Made by a program: the position numbers and the translations under genes
In this document: positions 44,058-52,728 of the stretch, piece after piece
How positions within the stretch are numbered: the first letter of the stretch is position 1
Layout of the letters: every line of letters begins with the position of its first letter
The notes under the pieces: model-generated
Databases searched by the model: none
What the model saw: only the letters and a program-made list of their open reading frames with translations
What the model was told of the DNA's origin: nothing
Source of the DNA: Pontibacter ummariensis
Lineage (GTDB): Bacteria > Bacteroidota > Bacteroidia > Cytophagales > Hymenobacteraceae
Reading direction: 5' to 3'
Assembly (NCBI RefSeq): GCF_900188175.1
Contig: NZ_FZOQ01000013.1
Span: 1 to 64,000 of the forward strand
DNA length: 64,000 bases

Positions 44058-44112
44058 AACGATAAAACAGCACGGCCTGCCGATAGTCGGCAGGCCGTGC
44101 TGTTTTATCGTT
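44058..44112 (-). terminator. Terminator after the Kelch lipoprotein gene
   Basis: A perfect 26-bp inverted repeat (44058-44083 with 44087-44112; inner part GCACGGCCTGCCGA) has only a 3-base loop and A/T-rich outer ends. It lies 15 bp after the Kelch gene's stop codon. Confidence 0.88.
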
Positions 44113-44126
44113 TTGAGTGACTACTC

Positions 44127-45146
44127 TTAGTCTGCAGTAGCAAGAGCAGGATTAAAACGCCACAAATCACCTAAGCGATAATTCCCGATGTTCCCAAGGC
44201 CAATGTAGCCAAAGTCTCCTAAGCTGAAGCCAACAGCGCTCTCCCGGGCTCCCCCTTTGAAATTGCCAAGCTTTCTAAAGCTATCCGTAGCAGGGGTATA
44301 TTCCCACATGTCCTGCAAAGGGGAACCGGTTCCGGTGTTCCCTCCCACCAGGTAAGCCTTATCGTTTAAAACAAAAGCTGTGGCATAAGCACGCGGAGAC
44401 GGGTACGTTTCTCCCTCCCGTGCAATGTTGTCCAGGTTCTTTAAGGTTCTCCACTGGTTTGTAGCAGGGTTGTACTCCAGCAGGTCAGCTTCGTAGATGC
44501 CGTTGTTGCGACCGCCGCCTACATAGCCCTTGCCATTCGCGACAAAGGAAAAACCATTCACACGACGGGCACCAGAAAAGCTGGCCTTCTCCACCCATGT
44601 GTCGGTAGCAGGGTCAAATTGCCAGAAGTCCTTCAGGTAGCTCCCTTCATAACCTCCCCCCACATAGCCCACGTTGTTTATAGACATAGCCACGGCACCA
44701 TAGCGAGCGGAGCCAGGGAAGTCTGCCAGTTGCTTCCAGGAGTTAGTCGCAGGGTCGTACTCCCAGAAGTCCTTCAGGTTTCCTGTGCCGTCATAACCCG
44801 TACCGATATAGCCTTTGCCATTCGCCGCGAATCCTATTGCCCCACTGCGTGCTGTACCCGGGAAGTCTTCCAACCGCGTCCAGGTATTGTTTTCCGCATC
44901 ATACCGCCAAAAATCATTGAGGCGCGTGGTGCCCGTGTGGCCTGTACCAACATAAGCATCCCCGTTTATAGTGAACACCACGGCACTGCTACGTGCCGCC
45001 CCCGGGAAAGCGGCTCTTTCCTCCCAGGCTGTTAGCAGGTTCTCCTCTTCGTCCTCTTCATCACGATCGCAAGAAGTGAAGACAAACAAAGGCAAGAGGA
45101 AAGCTAAGCTCAGGAACAAGCGTATGTTTTGAAAAGGAAATGTCAT
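44127..45146 (-). CDS. Kelch-repeat lipoprotein
   Basis: This 339-residue protein has a lipoprotein signal (lipobox FTSCDRDEEDEEEN). About six Kelch repeats of about 47 residues follow, each of the form ARSGAIGFAANGKGYIGTGYDG plus LKDFWEYDPATNSWKQLADFPG. They form a six-bladed propeller close to the NanM-like type. It should be anchored in the outer membrane. Kelch propellers mostly bind proteins or sugars; no catalytic residues are evident. The gene starts 12 bp after the DUF4270 gene, so the two are one operon. Confidence 0.88.
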   Translation of the reverse strand: MTFPFQNIRLFLSLAFLLPLFVFTSCDRDEEDEEENLLTAWEERAAFPGAARSSAVVFTINGDAYVGTGHTGTTRLNDFWRYDAENNTWTRLEDFPGTARSGAIGFAANGKGYIGTGYDGTGNLKDFWEYDPATNSWKQLADFPGSARYGAVAMSINNVGYVGGGYEGSYLKDFWQFDPATDTWVEKASFSGARRVNGFSFVANGKGYVGGGRNNGIYEADLLEYNPATNQWRTLKNLDNIAREGETYPSPRAYATAFVLNDKAYLVGGNTGTGSPLQDMWEYTPATDSFRKLGNFKGGARESAVGFSLGDFGYIGLGNIGNYRLGDLWRFNPALATAD

Positions 45147-45158
45147 CTTCTTGTGAGC

Positions 45159-46556
45159 TTATTTAACTTCTGTATAGTAAACTTTTAATTTGATGCTTTG
45201 GATAGGGTTCTCAGGCCCCCCAACCACTAAACGGCTTACCTCCTGTGGGTACACAGCCGGCAGCGGTGCCAGGAACAGCGCAGCTCCTGTTTCCCTGTTG
45301 TCCTGCAGGCGCTCCATGATGTACTGCGTAATGCCGAACACATAACGTCCCTTTTCTGAGGCACTGGCCCCCTCTACATAGGCCGCCGTTAATTGTACAG
45401 TAGGGTCAAAATCACCGGTTAACTGGGCAAGCGGCACGTTGGTCATGTCTGTACGGTACAAAGCAAGTGCAGTAGGTACCGGATAAGGGTACTTGGTCGT
45501 TCCGTTTACTGGCTCTATCACCAGTACTGCTTTGTTGATAAAGTTTGGATCTAACTTATCTTTAAGTTTGTCCAGGTGCGGGAACTGCAGCTTGATCAAA
45601 AGGCCGGTACCCGCCTGCGCCACGCTTACGTTGCCTGTCTCAGCAGCCGGAACTGGGGCTCCCCCTCGTTCTACTACACTTAGTGCAGTGCCCGTAAGGT
45701 CGGCGGTTATCTGGTTGTACTGCAGAGCGGGATTGTTCAGCGGGAAATCGTGGAATGCCTTTACCTGCGCTCCATCCTTGGTCTGGGTATAATACAGCCT
45801 TACTTTAGCGGCCCCCGCAGGGAAACCAAGCACAGAAGCACCTTGCGTGCTCGTGAGCTTAAGCCCTTTGAAGTAGCCTATAAAGTTGTTCGCCTCTGTT
45901 AGCCTTGCATCATCCGCCTTTTTCAGGCTCAGCAGCTCCTGGCCCAGCTCTGCAGCCAGTGGAATTTTAAGGGTATCAGAGCTGTTGGGTCGCGGCTGAA
46001 ACGTGAAGGATGCCAAAGGCGTTTCCTTTGCCCCTGTCCTGCTTACATTATACAAGGCATCGGCAGCGTAAAAGGAAGAATAAGGCTCCTCGTTGTACAG
46101 GTAAGGCGACAACTTTCGCGGGCTTATGTTGTTGGAGAGCTGGTACACCTCAAACACCTGTGCCCGGGCTGTATCACCATAGCTATAGCCACTGTAAGGC
46201 AGGATTAGCTTAAGGGAGTCGAAGGTAGCATTGTCCTCCACCGTCCAGGTACTGCCCAGGCCTAGCTGAAACAAGGTGTTTGCCTGTGTGGTACCGGTGT
46301 AAGGGGTCACGTACTGCCCCACCAACAGGTTGCTTGTACCTGCAGCTGTACCCGAAGTTGCAACAGAATCCAGGTAGACAGTTGAGACATCCACCGTCAG
46401 GGTATCGATATAAGTACCGCTGATGTTGTCGTCTACCAGTTCCAGGCCCAGCTCATTCGGGTCTTCGCATGAAGTGGAGGCAAACAGCAGGCAGCAGCAA
46501 CTGATTGCCAGGCTTAGTTTACTTCTCAAAAAGGTATTGATGTATGAAGGTTGCAT
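45159..46556 (-). CDS. DUF4270 lipoprotein
   Basis: This 465-residue protein has the lipobox STSCEDPNELGLEL. The DUF4270 pattern is clear: DTLTVDVSTVYLDSVATSG, NLLVGQYVTPYTGTTQANTLFQLGL, TFDSLKLILPYSGYSYGDT, and a C-terminal end YPQEVSRLVVGGPENPIQSIKLKVYYTEVK. The fold is expected to be beta-rich, and the role is unknown. It is a common outer-membrane lipoprotein in Bacteroidota. It is the first gene of an operon with the Kelch lipoprotein, which suggests that the two work in one envelope complex (inference). Confidence 0.88.
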   Translation of the reverse strand: MQPSYINTFLRSKLSLAISCCCLLFASTSCEDPNELGLELVDDNISGTYIDTLTVDVSTVYLDSVATSGTAAGTSNLLVGQYVTPYTGTTQANTLFQLGLGSTWTVEDNATFDSLKLILPYSGYSYGDTARAQVFEVYQLSNNISPRKLSPYLYNEEPYSSFYAADALYNVSRTGAKETPLASFTFQPRPNSSDTLKIPLAAELGQELLSLKKADDARLTEANNFIGYFKGLKLTSTQGASVLGFPAGAAKVRLYYTQTKDGAQVKAFHDFPLNNPALQYNQITADLTGTALSVVERGGAPVPAAETGNVSVAQAGTGLLIKLQFPHLDKLKDKLDPNFINKAVLVIEPVNGTTKYPYPVPTALALYRTDMTNVPLAQLTGDFDPTVQLTAAYVEGASASEKGRYVFGITQYIMERLQDNRETGAALFLAPLPAVYPQEVSRLVVGGPENPIQSIKLKVYYTEVK

Positions 46557-46941
46557 ATAAAAGTGTAAGAGCAGGTTGGTCTTGCAGTGTCTGATTTAAG
46601 AGAACTTGCCGCGACTAATCCCGGCTTAAGGTTTGCCTCAACAACACAGTGAGCACCTATAAGCCTGAACCTGAAGTAATAGTTTAATTAGCGCCAAATA
46701 TAACACTATATTTTCGTCCACAGAAAGTTATTGTCCTATACTAAACCTCCTCTCCCCGAAATTATTGCACGGAATTCCCCAATTATTCGGTTAAATACCA
46801 CCCCAAAGCGCATCCGGTAAGGCAGGAGCTTCTTACAGGAAACAGAAAAGCCTGCCAATAAAACGACAGGCTCTCTGTTCACATCACTCTTCCTAATCAA
46901 AAACAAAAAATGGTATAAAAATAGAACTGTTAGGTACTTTC
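46557..46941. other. Intergenic region
   Basis: These 385 bp lie between the DUF4270 gene's start and the end of the small lipoprotein gene. A weak hairpin (AACAGA..AGCCTG at 46841-46854 with CAGGCTCTCTGTT at 46867-46879) may end the small lipoprotein's transcript. The 93-residue frame at 46736-47017 overlaps a better gene and lacks protein-like features. Confidence 0.45.
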
Positions 46942-47313
46942 TTACCGGTTGTCCGAGCTCACCTGGCTTACCTTCATCACCTTTACTGTCGGGTACATTC
47001 TGTACACAGTAGGGCACCGGGGGCTTTGCTCTCCATTCAGCTCCAACGCAACGCTTAGGCGTTGCCCCATCTGCCTGTAAGCCTCGGGCAAATTGTCTGT
47101 GGTTACATACCCACCGTGCAACTGCCCTACAAAGGCACCGCTCTGATCGGCCTCAGGGCCCTCCTCCAGCTTTAAAATATACCACCCCTGCTCACAGTCC
47201 TGTGCTACCACTTCCGCCTGTATTTCCGCTGGCTGTGGCGCGCTCTCAGAGCAGCTCACCGCCAGCAACGACAGGCAGAGGTAAAGAAAGGTGATATATA
47301 AAAAGCTTTTCAT
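46942..47313 (-). CDS. Small lipoprotein, unknown function
   Basis: This 123-residue protein has a lipoprotein signal (MKSFLYITFLYLCLSLLAVSC, lipobox AVSC at the end) and a compact mature part with QDCEQGWYILKLEEG, DNLPEAYRQMGQRLSVAL and PRCPTVYRMYPTVKVMKVSQV. Two Cys besides the lipid-bearing one (in QDCEQ and PRCPT) could form a disulfide. No family is recognised with confidence. It should be anchored in the envelope. It appears to stand alone. Confidence 0.72.
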   Translation of the reverse strand: MKSFLYITFLYLCLSLLAVSCSESAPQPAEIQAEVVAQDCEQGWYILKLEEGPEADQSGAFVGQLHGGYVTTDNLPEAYRQMGQRLSVALELNGEQSPRCPTVYRMYPTVKVMKVSQVSSDNR

Positions 47314-47441
47314 GGTGCTAAGGGATTGACTTTGCCTTCAGGCCTGGCACGCTGAAGTACCAGGCCCTGAAAGACAGTTTTTTTCATAGCTTTTGTATTG
47401 TCAGTCGCAGAGATAATACCCTATCCGGTGGCTTCTTGCAC

Positions 47442-47555
47442 CTAACGGGGCAAAAGGAGGGCGATAAAAAGCAAGCCCAGGAGCACATACCAGCCATACA
47501 GGTTTTGGCGCAGGATGATGCTTAAGGCATCAACGAAATCCTGGAAAGCTTTCAT
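47442..47555 (-). CDS. Possible 37-residue membrane peptide
   Basis: A short minus-strand ORF reads MKAFQDFVDALSIILRQ then NLYGWYVLLGLLFIALLLPR. It has an amphipathic start and one membrane helix. No clear Shine-Dalgarno is seen, which is normal in this group. It sits in a 326-bp gap (47314-47639) that has no other supported gene. It is offered as a candidate small protein, based only on composition. Confidence 0.35.
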   Translation of the reverse strand: MKAFQDFVDALSIILRQNLYGWYVLLGLLFIALLLPR

Positions 47556-47639
47556 ACGCTGAGTGGTTTGTTATGCTTTTGCCCACGTTCACTTGAATGA
47601 CCCCACAACAGCAGGAAGGGTTGCACGGCCAAGAAAAAA

Positions 47640-49322
47640 TTATTTGCTGTTCTTATCCTTGCCCAGGTCGTAGTTAACCCCCATGTTAAGCCCTACCGTA
47701 TAAGGCCTCCCCTGTGGTGCCTGGGCCTGCTCCGGGTTAGCCAGCAGGGTGTCGAAATAGCCTCTGAACTCCGGACCTACCGTTACTGACATGTTGTTGG
47801 ACAGGCGCTTGCCAACCCCTGCCGATACGTTCCCGGACCACTGCAGCTTGCGGAAGGGAGACTCATCCCCCACGTCATAGTTCACGTCTTTCACATCAGC
47901 GGTAGAGGCCATGATGGTTGTTCCCATTAGAATGTTGGCAGCTACCCCACCTCCTGTATACCAGAACCATTCCTTACCCAGCTTGCCTTCGTACTGCAGC
48001 CCCACTGGCACGATCAGGTGCCGGTACCTGTAGTTCACCGTGAAGGCATCCGTTTTAGCAACATTGATGGAGTCTGTCGCAAAATTGGTGCTGATAGAGG
48101 GCAGGAAAATAGTGGTGGGCCCCGGCGACACACGCTCTCCCGACTCTGGCTGATCCCAGAACTGCTCTATTACATAGCTGGACCTGGAGCGGGCACTGTT
48201 CTGGCTAAAGCCAAGTCCGGCCAGCAGCTTAAGTTTATTGGCTAGTTTAAAGCCTGTTTTAACTTCAAAGGAGAACGAGAAGCCCGGCTCTGTATTTTCG
48301 GAGAACTCCTTCCGCGCCTCATCCATTCTGCTTTCTGAAGCCGTGACCGCTGAGAAATCAGACGGCATCAGTCCCATCCGGCTGGAGGCGATTCCCATTC
48401 GCTGGCCTGAGATCCCCACGTTCTGGTCAAAGAAGCTCGGCATGTAGGCCATGCCCAAAGACCAGCGGTCGCTTTCTGAGGAGTTCTCCTGTCCATCCTT
48501 CTTTCCTGTTGTCTCGGCTTCCTTGCTAAAGGCCAGCAGCATTTCCTCCTGATCTTTTTCCACAGCTTTCACCCGGTCCATTACCTGCTTGTTCAGCTCC
48601 AGGAAGCCTTTTTCACCCGCAGGGTTAGCGCCACTAGCGGCAAAAGACGAGGCTTTGTCTTTATTAAAGTCGTCTTTCGGCACAGCTGCTATGGCCTGGC
48701 GTGCCGAGCCGTACAGCAGGTTAGACATAGCGACACCAATTTCCACCTTCGGTCCTCTGGCGAGTGGCTCTACGCTACCCCCCTCTTCCGATCTGGCTTC
48801 AATTTCCTGTGCAAGTGCCATCCTTACCAGGCCTGCTGTACTTGTCGCTTTTCTCTCCTGTACAAGTGCCGCGGCATTACGCTTCGCTTCACCTAAGCCC
48901 TCCGTGCTTCCAGCACGCTGCACTGTCGCCTGCTTGCGCTCTTCCGGCGTAGCTGCCAGCGCCAAAGCAGAGGTTTCATTTCGTGGCGCCGCTGGTTCAG
49001 CAGGCACTGTTTCCTGTCTTTCTACCACTGCATCGCTGGCAGGCTTCTCTGGCTGTACGGCAGCGATAGTATGCCCTGGTGCTGGACCGCCACTTAGATA
49101 GAAAGCAGCAAAGCCCCCGGCCAGCAGCAACAAGGCAAGGCAGGCTGCGGCAAGTTGCCGGTAGAATACCACCCGCTTTTTATAAAGCGCGTTTTCCTGC
49201 ACGGTCAGGTCGTGGTCTATGCGGGCCCACAGGTCTGCGGGCGGAGACGCCTCAGCGTCGTACATATGGCGCTGAAACTCCTCTTCCAGTTTCCCGCGCA
49301 TGTTGTTAGCTGCTGATGACAT
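47640..49322 (-). CDS. Probable dual-membrane anti-sigma factor with outer-membrane barrel
   Basis: The ATG at 49320-49322 gives 560 residues (MSSAANNMRGKLEEEFQ) and overlaps the sigma gene's end by 17 bp; an ATG at 49301 is an alternative. Residues 1-50 are cytosolic and charged (EEEFQRHMYDAEASPPADLWARIDHDL), and 51-76 form one membrane helix. About 80-290 are a low-complexity linker rich in Ala, Glu and Lys. About 300-560 form a PorT-like outer-membrane beta-barrel (YMPSFFDQNVGIS, AGLGFSQNSARSRSSY, GVQLEYEGKLG-like strands, and NMSVTVGPEFRGYFDT). Such proteins span both membranes and hold an ECF sigma factor; a family of this type was described in Bacteroides as dual membrane-spanning anti-sigma factors. 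Direct pairing with the ECF gene supports this. Confidence 0.75.
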   Translation of the reverse strand: MSSAANNMRGKLEEEFQRHMYDAEASPPADLWARIDHDLTVQENALYKKRVVFYRQLAAACLALLLLAGGFAAFYLSGGPAPGHTIAAVQPEKPASDAVVERQETVPAEPAAPRNETSALALAATPEERKQATVQRAGSTEGLGEAKRNAAALVQERKATSTAGLVRMALAQEIEARSEEGGSVEPLARGPKVEIGVAMSNLLYGSARQAIAAVPKDDFNKDKASSFAASGANPAGEKGFLELNKQVMDRVKAVEKDQEEMLLAFSKEAETTGKKDGQENSSESDRWSLGMAYMPSFFDQNVGISGQRMGIASSRMGLMPSDFSAVTASESRMDEARKEFSENTEPGFSFSFEVKTGFKLANKLKLLAGLGFSQNSARSRSSYVIEQFWDQPESGERVSPGPTTIFLPSISTNFATDSINVAKTDAFTVNYRYRHLIVPVGLQYEGKLGKEWFWYTGGGVAANILMGTTIMASTADVKDVNYDVGDESPFRKLQWSGNVSAGVGKRLSNNMSVTVGPEFRGYFDTLLANPEQAQAPQGRPYTVGLNMGVNYDLGKDKNSK

Positions 49323-49911
49323 GTTCCTGATAGTTATTTTCCTGCCGCGTGAGCATGCTCTGCAAAATAGCCCGCGCACGCGAATACTGTGACTTAGACG
49401 TACCTTCCGAGATGCCCAGCATCTCGCCGATCTCTTTATGGTTGTAACCTTCGATGGCGTACAGGTTAAACACCATGCGGTAGCGCGGTGCCAGGCTCTG
49501 GATCATGCCCAACAACTCATCCATGCTGTAGCCAGACAGGCTATAGTCCTCCGCACTCAGGTTGCCGACCTCTTCTGCCTCATGCGACACTGTGAGCAAC
49601 TGTTTGCCCCGCAGGTGCTTGAGGGCTGTGTTCACCATAATCCGGCGGATCCAGAACTCCAACGGGCAGTCTCTTTTAAAGTTGGCGATGTTGGCAAACA
49701 CCTTTACAAAAGCATCCTGCATGATATCCTCCGCCTCGAAGGTGGTTGGGGCATAGCGCAGGCAGACCATCATCATCTTCTTTGCGTACAGGTCATAGAG
49801 GAGCCGCTGCATTTCCCGCTTGCCGGCAATGCACCCCTCGATGAGTTTCTCCTCGTCTGACTTTGGTTTCGTAAAGAGCTTCAAAAACTGCCTGTTTAAT
49901 GCCTTATACAC
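49306..49911 (-). CDS. ECF RNA polymerase sigma factor
   Basis: This 201-residue protein is a sigma-70 family ECF factor. Region 2 spans about 30-95 (LLYDLYAKKMMMVCLRYA, EAEDIMQDAFVKVFANIANF) and region 4 about 130-185 (LAPRYRMVFNLYAIEGYNHKEIGEMLGISEGTSKSQYSRAR). It should direct RNA polymerase to an envelope-stress-type regulon. Its 3' end overlaps the start of the anti-sigma/barrel gene, a sign of translational coupling and a fixed ratio of the two proteins. Autoregulation is likely but no promoter for it was identified. Confidence 0.93.
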   Translation of the reverse strand: MYKALNRQFLKLFTKPKSDEEKLIEGCIAGKREMQRLLYDLYAKKMMMVCLRYAPTTFEAEDIMQDAFVKVFANIANFKRDCPLEFWIRRIMVNTALKHLRGKQLLTVSHEAEEVGNLSAEDYSLSGYSMDELLGMIQSLAPRYRMVFNLYAIEGYNHKEIGEMLGISEGTSKSQYSRARAILQSMLTRQENNYQEHVISS

Positions 49912-50139
49912 TCCTAAGATTCCTCTAAAGGCGCATTGGTTGCAAGGGCACAGAAAAATATTTATCCGGTAAGAAAGGCGACCTTCATTATCCCGTAAAA
50001 GCCACGCCTATAGCACAGTAAATATATGTAAATCTTGGAGTTGAGGATAGGCAGGAGACGCAATATTTGTTGCCGGAAGCGGCTGGTTGGATACAGGGCT
50101 GGCGAAAAGCAGCAAGGCAAAAGAGCGGGGACCTATAAG

Positions 50140-50874
50140 CTAGCCGTTCCAAATATCCCAGGCGGCATCCGCTTGCTGGTACAGCATCGGGAGGCCATTC
50201 ATTGTTTTAGCCCCCACCTTTGCTCCTTTCCTCAAGAAAAGGGGCTCCTCCGGGTTGTACACCAGGTCGTAGAGGTAGTGCTGTGCTGTAAGGCTTTCGT
50301 AGGGGACAGAAGGGCAGTTGTCCACCTTGGGGTACATGCCAAGAGGAGTGGTATTAACCAGGAGGTTGTAGTCCTGCAAGCGTTCGGGTGTCAGTTGTTC
50401 ATAGCCTAGTTCATTTTGCTGGGGAGAACGGGATACCTTTACAAAAGGAATGGAAAGGGCATCCAAGGCAGCCCACACAGCTTTCGCGGCACCTCCTGTG
50501 CCCAGCACCAGGGCCTGGCCGCGTTCTGCCTGGGGGTAGAACTGCTCCAAAGAGCTCTTAAAGCCAACATAATCGGTATTGAAACCTTTGCTTCGGCCAT
50601 TCCTGATCCGGATGGTGTTTACAGCCCCTATGCTGGCCGCCGCCTGGTCCAGTTCGTCCAGGAGCGGAATCACCTCTTCTTTGTAGGGAACCGTCACATT
50701 CAGCCCCACCAGCTCCGGATCCTGTTGTAGCAGCTTTGCCAGGTCCTGGGCTGCGGGCAACTCATACAACTCATACACTGCGTCCTGTATGCCTTCCCGC
50801 TGGAACTTCTCTGTGAAGTACCGCTTCGAGAAAGAGTGCCCCAGCTTTTTGCCGATAAGTCCGAACTTGCGCAT
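50140..50874 (-). CDS. aroE: Shikimate dehydrogenase
   Basis: This 244-residue enzyme reduces 3-dehydroshikimate to shikimate with NADPH in aromatic amino acid synthesis. Motifs are GLIGKKLGHSFSKRYF (substrate site), GLNVTVPYKEEVIPLLDE with the catalytic Lys, AVNTIRIRNGRSKGFNTDYVGF, the nucleotide loop VLGTGGAAKAVWAAL and NTTPLGMYP. It is shorter than typical AroE (about 270) but all key parts are present. It lies 26 bp after the DUF368 gene, on the same strand, so co-transcription is likely. Confidence 0.95.
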   Translation of the reverse strand: MRKFGLIGKKLGHSFSKRYFTEKFQREGIQDAVYELYELPAAQDLAKLLQQDPELVGLNVTVPYKEEVIPLLDELDQAAASIGAVNTIRIRNGRSKGFNTDYVGFKSSLEQFYPQAERGQALVLGTGGAAKAVWAALDALSIPFVKVSRSPQQNELGYEQLTPERLQDYNLLVNTTPLGMYPKVDNCPSVPYESLTAQHYLYDLVYNPEEPLFLRKGAKVGAKTMNGLPMLYQQADAAWDIWNG

Positions 50875-50900
50875 GGTTGTGTTTGCCTACAGTTGAAATG

Positions 50901-51848
50901 TTATACAGATGCCGTGTTCCCCTCGTCGGTGTAGTGGTCAATCAGGTACACCAGCAGAAAGCCAAAGATGGCCAACACAATGGCATACACCAGGTAAGAC
51001 TCCTGCCCGGTCAGGGCCTCGTAGGCACCTGGGAGTACATTCTCCTGCACCAGGGGCTTCACTTCCCCATGCCGGTCGGTATACGTCTCTATGGTTTCCT
51101 TCCAGGGCCACACTTTGTTCAGAGATCCCACCATAAAGCCTGTCAGCAGGGCTACGGTGGCGTTATGGTAGTGCTTCAGGGCCCAGTTGAGCACGTGCGA
51201 GAAGGAGAGGATACCGACGATGCAGCCCAGCCCGAACACAGCAATTACGCCTACCCGCAGTTCCTTCACCGCATTCAGGATAAACTCATACTTGGCTAGC
51301 AGCACGAGCAAGAAGCTCCCGGAAATGCCGGGCAGGATCATCGCACAGATGGCAATCGCCCCGGAGAGGAAAATAAACCAGTAGGCCTCCGGAGTCTGGG
51401 TAGGCGTGGCAACCGTGACATAATAGGCAATGGCTGCCCCAGCCAGACCAAGGAGGACGACCCCGGCAGTCCATTGGGTGATTTTCTTCCCTACCACCAC
51501 AGCCGAAGCCACGATCAAGCCAAAGAAGAAGGACCAGAGCAGCTCCGGGTAGTTATCCAGCAGGAACAGAATAATCCGTGAAAGGGTCGCAACAGAAAAA
51601 CCTATCCCAGCTAACAACACCACCAGGAAGTTCCCATTGATGTGGCGCCAGAAATCCGCTATCCGGAAACGCAGCAGAAGCTTGATCGCCTCTCCGTTCA
51701 CAGACCTGATGGAGTCCAGCAACTCCTCATAGATACCCGTGATAAAGGCAATCGTGCCTCCTGAAACCCCAGGCACCACGTCGGCAGCACCCATGCCCAC
51801 TCCTTTAGAAAAAAGTAAAACGTACTCTCTTACAGATCGTCTTCCCAT
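50901..51848 (-). CDS. DUF368 membrane protein, putative undecaprenyl-phosphate translocase
   Basis: This 315-residue polytopic inner-membrane protein has the DUF368 signature GMGAADVVPGVSGGTIAFITGIYEELLDSI near the start. A second GISGSFLLVLLAKYEFILNAV block lies in the middle, and about eight or nine membrane segments are visible. Proteins of the DUF368 family (PopT) have been linked to recycling of undecaprenyl phosphate across the membrane for cell-wall synthesis. It likely shares a transcript with aroE downstream. Confidence 0.9.
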   Translation of the reverse strand: MGRRSVREYVLLFSKGVGMGAADVVPGVSGGTIAFITGIYEELLDSIRSVNGEAIKLLLRFRIADFWRHINGNFLVVLLAGIGFSVATLSRIILFLLDNYPELLWSFFFGLIVASAVVVGKKITQWTAGVVLLGLAGAAIAYYVTVATPTQTPEAYWFIFLSGAIAICAMILPGISGSFLLVLLAKYEFILNAVKELRVGVIAVFGLGCIVGILSFSHVLNWALKHYHNATVALLTGFMVGSLNKVWPWKETIETYTDRHGEVKPLVQENVLPGAYEALTGQESYLVYAIVLAIFGFLLVYLIDHYTDEGNTASV

Positions 51849-51885
51849 GTTTTAAATGATAGCTTCGGATAGCTCCCTTAAAAAG

Positions 51886-51919
51886 AAATTGCCCGTGCGG
51901 GCATACCGACGGGCAATTT
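51886..51919 (-). terminator. Terminator after the ComA-like gene
   Basis: A perfect 11-bp stem AAATTGCCCGT / ACGGGCAATTT with a 12-base loop lies 30 bp after the phosphosulfolactate-synthase-like gene. Confidence 0.78.
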
Positions 51920-51948
51920 ATATACTTTTAGTCTTATACTTTAACCTC

Positions 51949-52722
51949 TTAGCAAGGTTTTTCTAAATCCAAGAAATGGTCGAAGGTATCGCCGCGCAGT
52001 CCCAGGCGGATCGTCTCCAGCGGAATCACCTCGCTTGGCGCAATGTTTCCCAAGTTCACGTTAGCGCCCAGCAACTTGATAAACCACACTTGCTGTGCCT
52101 TTTGAGGGGCCTCCCACAGGATCTTCTCAAAAGGGATCTTGGTCAGGATTTCTTCCACGAGGCCGCTGCGCACCTCACCGGTAGAACGGAACAGCCCTAC
52201 GTTACCGCCTTCACGGGCCTCGCCGATCACCTTCCAGGCACCGGCATCCAGTTCTGCCTGCATGAGCTTGATCCACATGTAAGGCGGGATGATTTTCTCC
52301 GCGTCCTTAGAGCCTACTTCCGACAGCACGGTTACCTGCTCCGAAAGCTTGCGAATATAGTCGCACTTATCCTCGTGCGCCATGTCAAGCGATCCGTCCG
52401 ACACCTCCGCAAAGGTCATCTGGTACTTGTCTAGTATCCGACGGTAGTCATCAAACTGCTCACGCACCACAAAAGCCTCGAAAAGCGTTCCGCCGAAGTA
52501 CACCGGTATGCCAGCGGCCCTGTACACATCCAGCTTTTTCTGCAGGTTAGGCACCACATAAGAGGTGGCCCAGCCCAGCTTTACGATGTCTACATAATCT
52601 CCGGCTACCTCCAGGAAGTCTTCTACCTCCCGTACACTCAGGCCTTTGTCCATGGCCATGGTGTAACCGCGTTCGCGTGGCTTTGGCTCACGCTCTGGAA
52701 TGCTCTTCAGCGAGTAATTCAT
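51949..52722 (-). CDS. Phosphosulfolactate synthase (ComA family)
   Basis: This 257-residue protein matches ComA, which adds sulfite to phosphoenolpyruvate to make phosphosulfolactate. Family blocks: RGYTMAMDKGLSVREVEDFLEVAGDYVDIVKLGWATSYV, GIPVYFGGTLFEAFVVREQFDDY, VSDGSLDMAHEDKCDYIRKL, VLSEVGSKDAEK, and LWEAPQKAQQVWFIKLLGANVNLGNI. In archaea it is the first step to coenzyme M. Bacteroidota do not make coenzyme M, so here the product may feed sulfolactate or another sulfonate (inference). No other gene of that pathway is nearby. It starts 7 bp downstream of the TPR gene's end and likely shares its transcript. Confidence 0.88.
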   Translation of the reverse strand: MNYSLKSIPEREPKPRERGYTMAMDKGLSVREVEDFLEVAGDYVDIVKLGWATSYVVPNLQKKLDVYRAAGIPVYFGGTLFEAFVVREQFDDYRRILDKYQMTFAEVSDGSLDMAHEDKCDYIRKLSEQVTVLSEVGSKDAEKIIPPYMWIKLMQAELDAGAWKVIGEAREGGNVGLFRSTGEVRSGLVEEILTKIPFEKILWEAPQKAQQVWFIKLLGANVNLGNIAPSEVIPLETIRLGLRGDTFDHFLDLEKPC

Positions 52723-52728
52723 CTACTT

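Noticed and set aside
46736..47017. 93-codon minus-strand frame
   Set aside because: It overlaps the small lipoprotein gene in another frame and has no signal or domain.
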